Source: Gammaproteobacteria bacterium (lineage in GTDB: Bacteria > Pseudomonadota > Gammaproteobacteria > Tenderiales > Tenderiaceae). From it: DNA of 5,199 nucleotides. The position numbers and the translations under genes were made by a program. The notes beneath the pieces were generated by a model. The model did not search any database and was not told the DNA's origin. It saw only the letters and a list, made by a program, of their open reading frames with translations. Below are positions 4,595 through 5,199 of this stretch, piece after piece (the stretch's first letter is position 1; each line of letters opens with the position of its first letter). The stretch covers positions 1 through 5,199 of the forward strand of contig JAJRWO010000252.1 in NCBI GenBank assembly GCA_024276775.1, read 5' to 3'.

Positions 4595-5199
4595 ATGACT
4601 AGCAAAATGCTTCTCTCTGCCCGTGAATTAGAACGATTACGTTTCCAGGCGCAGCGTCTGCCTGGTTACCATGCCCACGGCACCAGTCAACTCAGCGGCG
4701 CGCAACTATCTCTGCAACGCGGCACGGGATTGGAGCTGGAAGACCTGCGCCCCTATCAAATTGGCGACGATGTGCGCCACATCGCTTGGCGCGCCACCGC
4801 CCGCAGCGGCCACCCCATCAGCAAGGTGTTCCGTGCCGAACGCCGTCAACGAATTTTGTTGTTGATTGAACAACACCCCGGTATGGGCTTCGCCACCCGA
4901 GGCGAACTCAAGGCCACGGTTGCCAGTCGCGCCACCGCCCTGATCAGCTTTGCCGCCCTGTGCCAGGGGGCTGAAATCGGCGGTATGCTGACAGGGCAAC
5001 AAAACCGATTTTTCCAACCCGCCACCCAGTTGGATCAGGCGCTGACAATGATCGACCACGTTAACAGCCACCCTGGCCATCACGACAGCTTAGCCGATCC
5101 CGCCAGCACGATTAAGCAGCTGCAACAACTGGCTCAGCGCCACGACAGCCTTTATTTAATCAGCGACTTTCAACACTGGTCTCAAAAATTACAAATGCC
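4595..5199 (+). CDS. DUF58 protein, C-terminus beyond the window
   Basis: The first 201 codons are open to the window end with no stop. The DUF58 signature is clear: GTGLELEDLRPYQIGDDVRHIAWRATARSG begins at residue 43 (quoted in two pieces: GTGLELEDLRPYQ, IGDDVRHIAWRATARSG), followed by PISKVFRAER (74-83). Next comes a vWA-like strand, RILLLIEQHPGMGF (86-99), where the metal-binding DxSxS is replaced by EQHPG, so a normal MIDAS is unlikely. A second strand, SLYLISDF (185-192), follows. In MoxR operons DUF58 proteins are common partners encoded immediately downstream of the ATPase, and genes for vWA membrane proteins usually come next. Start: ATG at 4595, 10 bp after the MoxR stop. ATG at 4607 is the alternative. 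Neither has a visible Shine-Dalgarno sequence, so translation may be coupled to that of MoxR. No N-terminal signal is seen. Confidence 0.93.
   Translation, partial: MTSKMLLSARELERLRFQAQRLPGYHAHGTSQLSGAQLSLQRGTGLELEDLRPYQIGDDVRHIAWRATARSGHPISKVFRAERRQRILLLIEQHPGMGFATRGELKATVASRATALISFAALCQGAEIGGMLTGQQNRFFQPATQLDQALTMIDHVNSHPGHHDSLADPASTIKQLQQLAQRHDSLYLISDFQHWSQKLQM

Noticed and set aside
4671..5083. Out-of-frame plus frame and minus-strand 125-codon frame over DUF58
   Set aside because: The DUF58 signature is in the frame from 4595, and these are overlapping shadows in GC-rich coding DNA.
1..5199. CRISPR array or defence system
   Set aside because: No regularly spaced direct repeats with unique spacers and no Cas, nuclease or toxin-antitoxin signatures were seen. 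The only tandem repeat is the coding 75-bp unit.

Overview
The window looks like a chromosomal segment of a gammaproteobacterium. The evidence is a tRNA-Thr(UGU) of the gammaproteobacterial type with encoded CCA, a single-domain PpiC parvulin very like the E. coli enzyme, and the start of a MoxR/DUF58 ('Bat-type') cluster. No gene gives a genus-level assignment.

Positions 1-1030 are a graveyard of mobile DNA. On the minus strand, the first 127 bases look like the 5' end of a group II intron that continues off the left edge. Just outside its 5' boundary lies a long imperfect inverted repeat (131-211), which could be a decayed integron attC site or a similar stem-loop target. Next comes a plus-strand remnant of an IS1380-family transposase (226-846), truncated at both ends and carrying frameshifts and two internal stops. 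Positions 847-1030 hold nothing I can name.

Positions 1031-1190 form a tidy tRNA unit: a promoter with a GC-rich discriminator, tRNA-Thr(UGU), and a strong intrinsic terminator. It is followed by a dead HD-GYP cyclic-di-GMP phosphodiesterase gene (about 1289-1626). Its HHE.WDG.GYP motif can still be read across two single-base insertions and a Trp-to-stop change.

Positions 1654-2552 hold two intact plus-strand genes. These are ppiC (peptidyl-prolyl isomerase) and an uncharacterised 191-residue protein whose C-terminal half is a 25-residue tandem repeat. The 41-bp gap suggests co-transcription.

Positions 2662-5199 hold a divergent arrangement. On the minus strand is a membrane-anchored SUMF1/FGE-fold protein that lacks the catalytic cysteines of true formylglycine-generating enzymes. 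On the plus strand are a MoxR-family AAA+ ATPase and, 10 bp later, a DUF58 protein cut by the window end. In many proteobacteria MoxR and DUF58 head an operon with vWA-domain membrane proteins and a TPR/BatD protein, which would lie just to the right. MoxR probably acts as a chaperone-like ATPase on vWA-type partners. The divergent FGE-fold protein shares the intergenic region with that operon and may belong to the same envelope-associated function, but this is inference.
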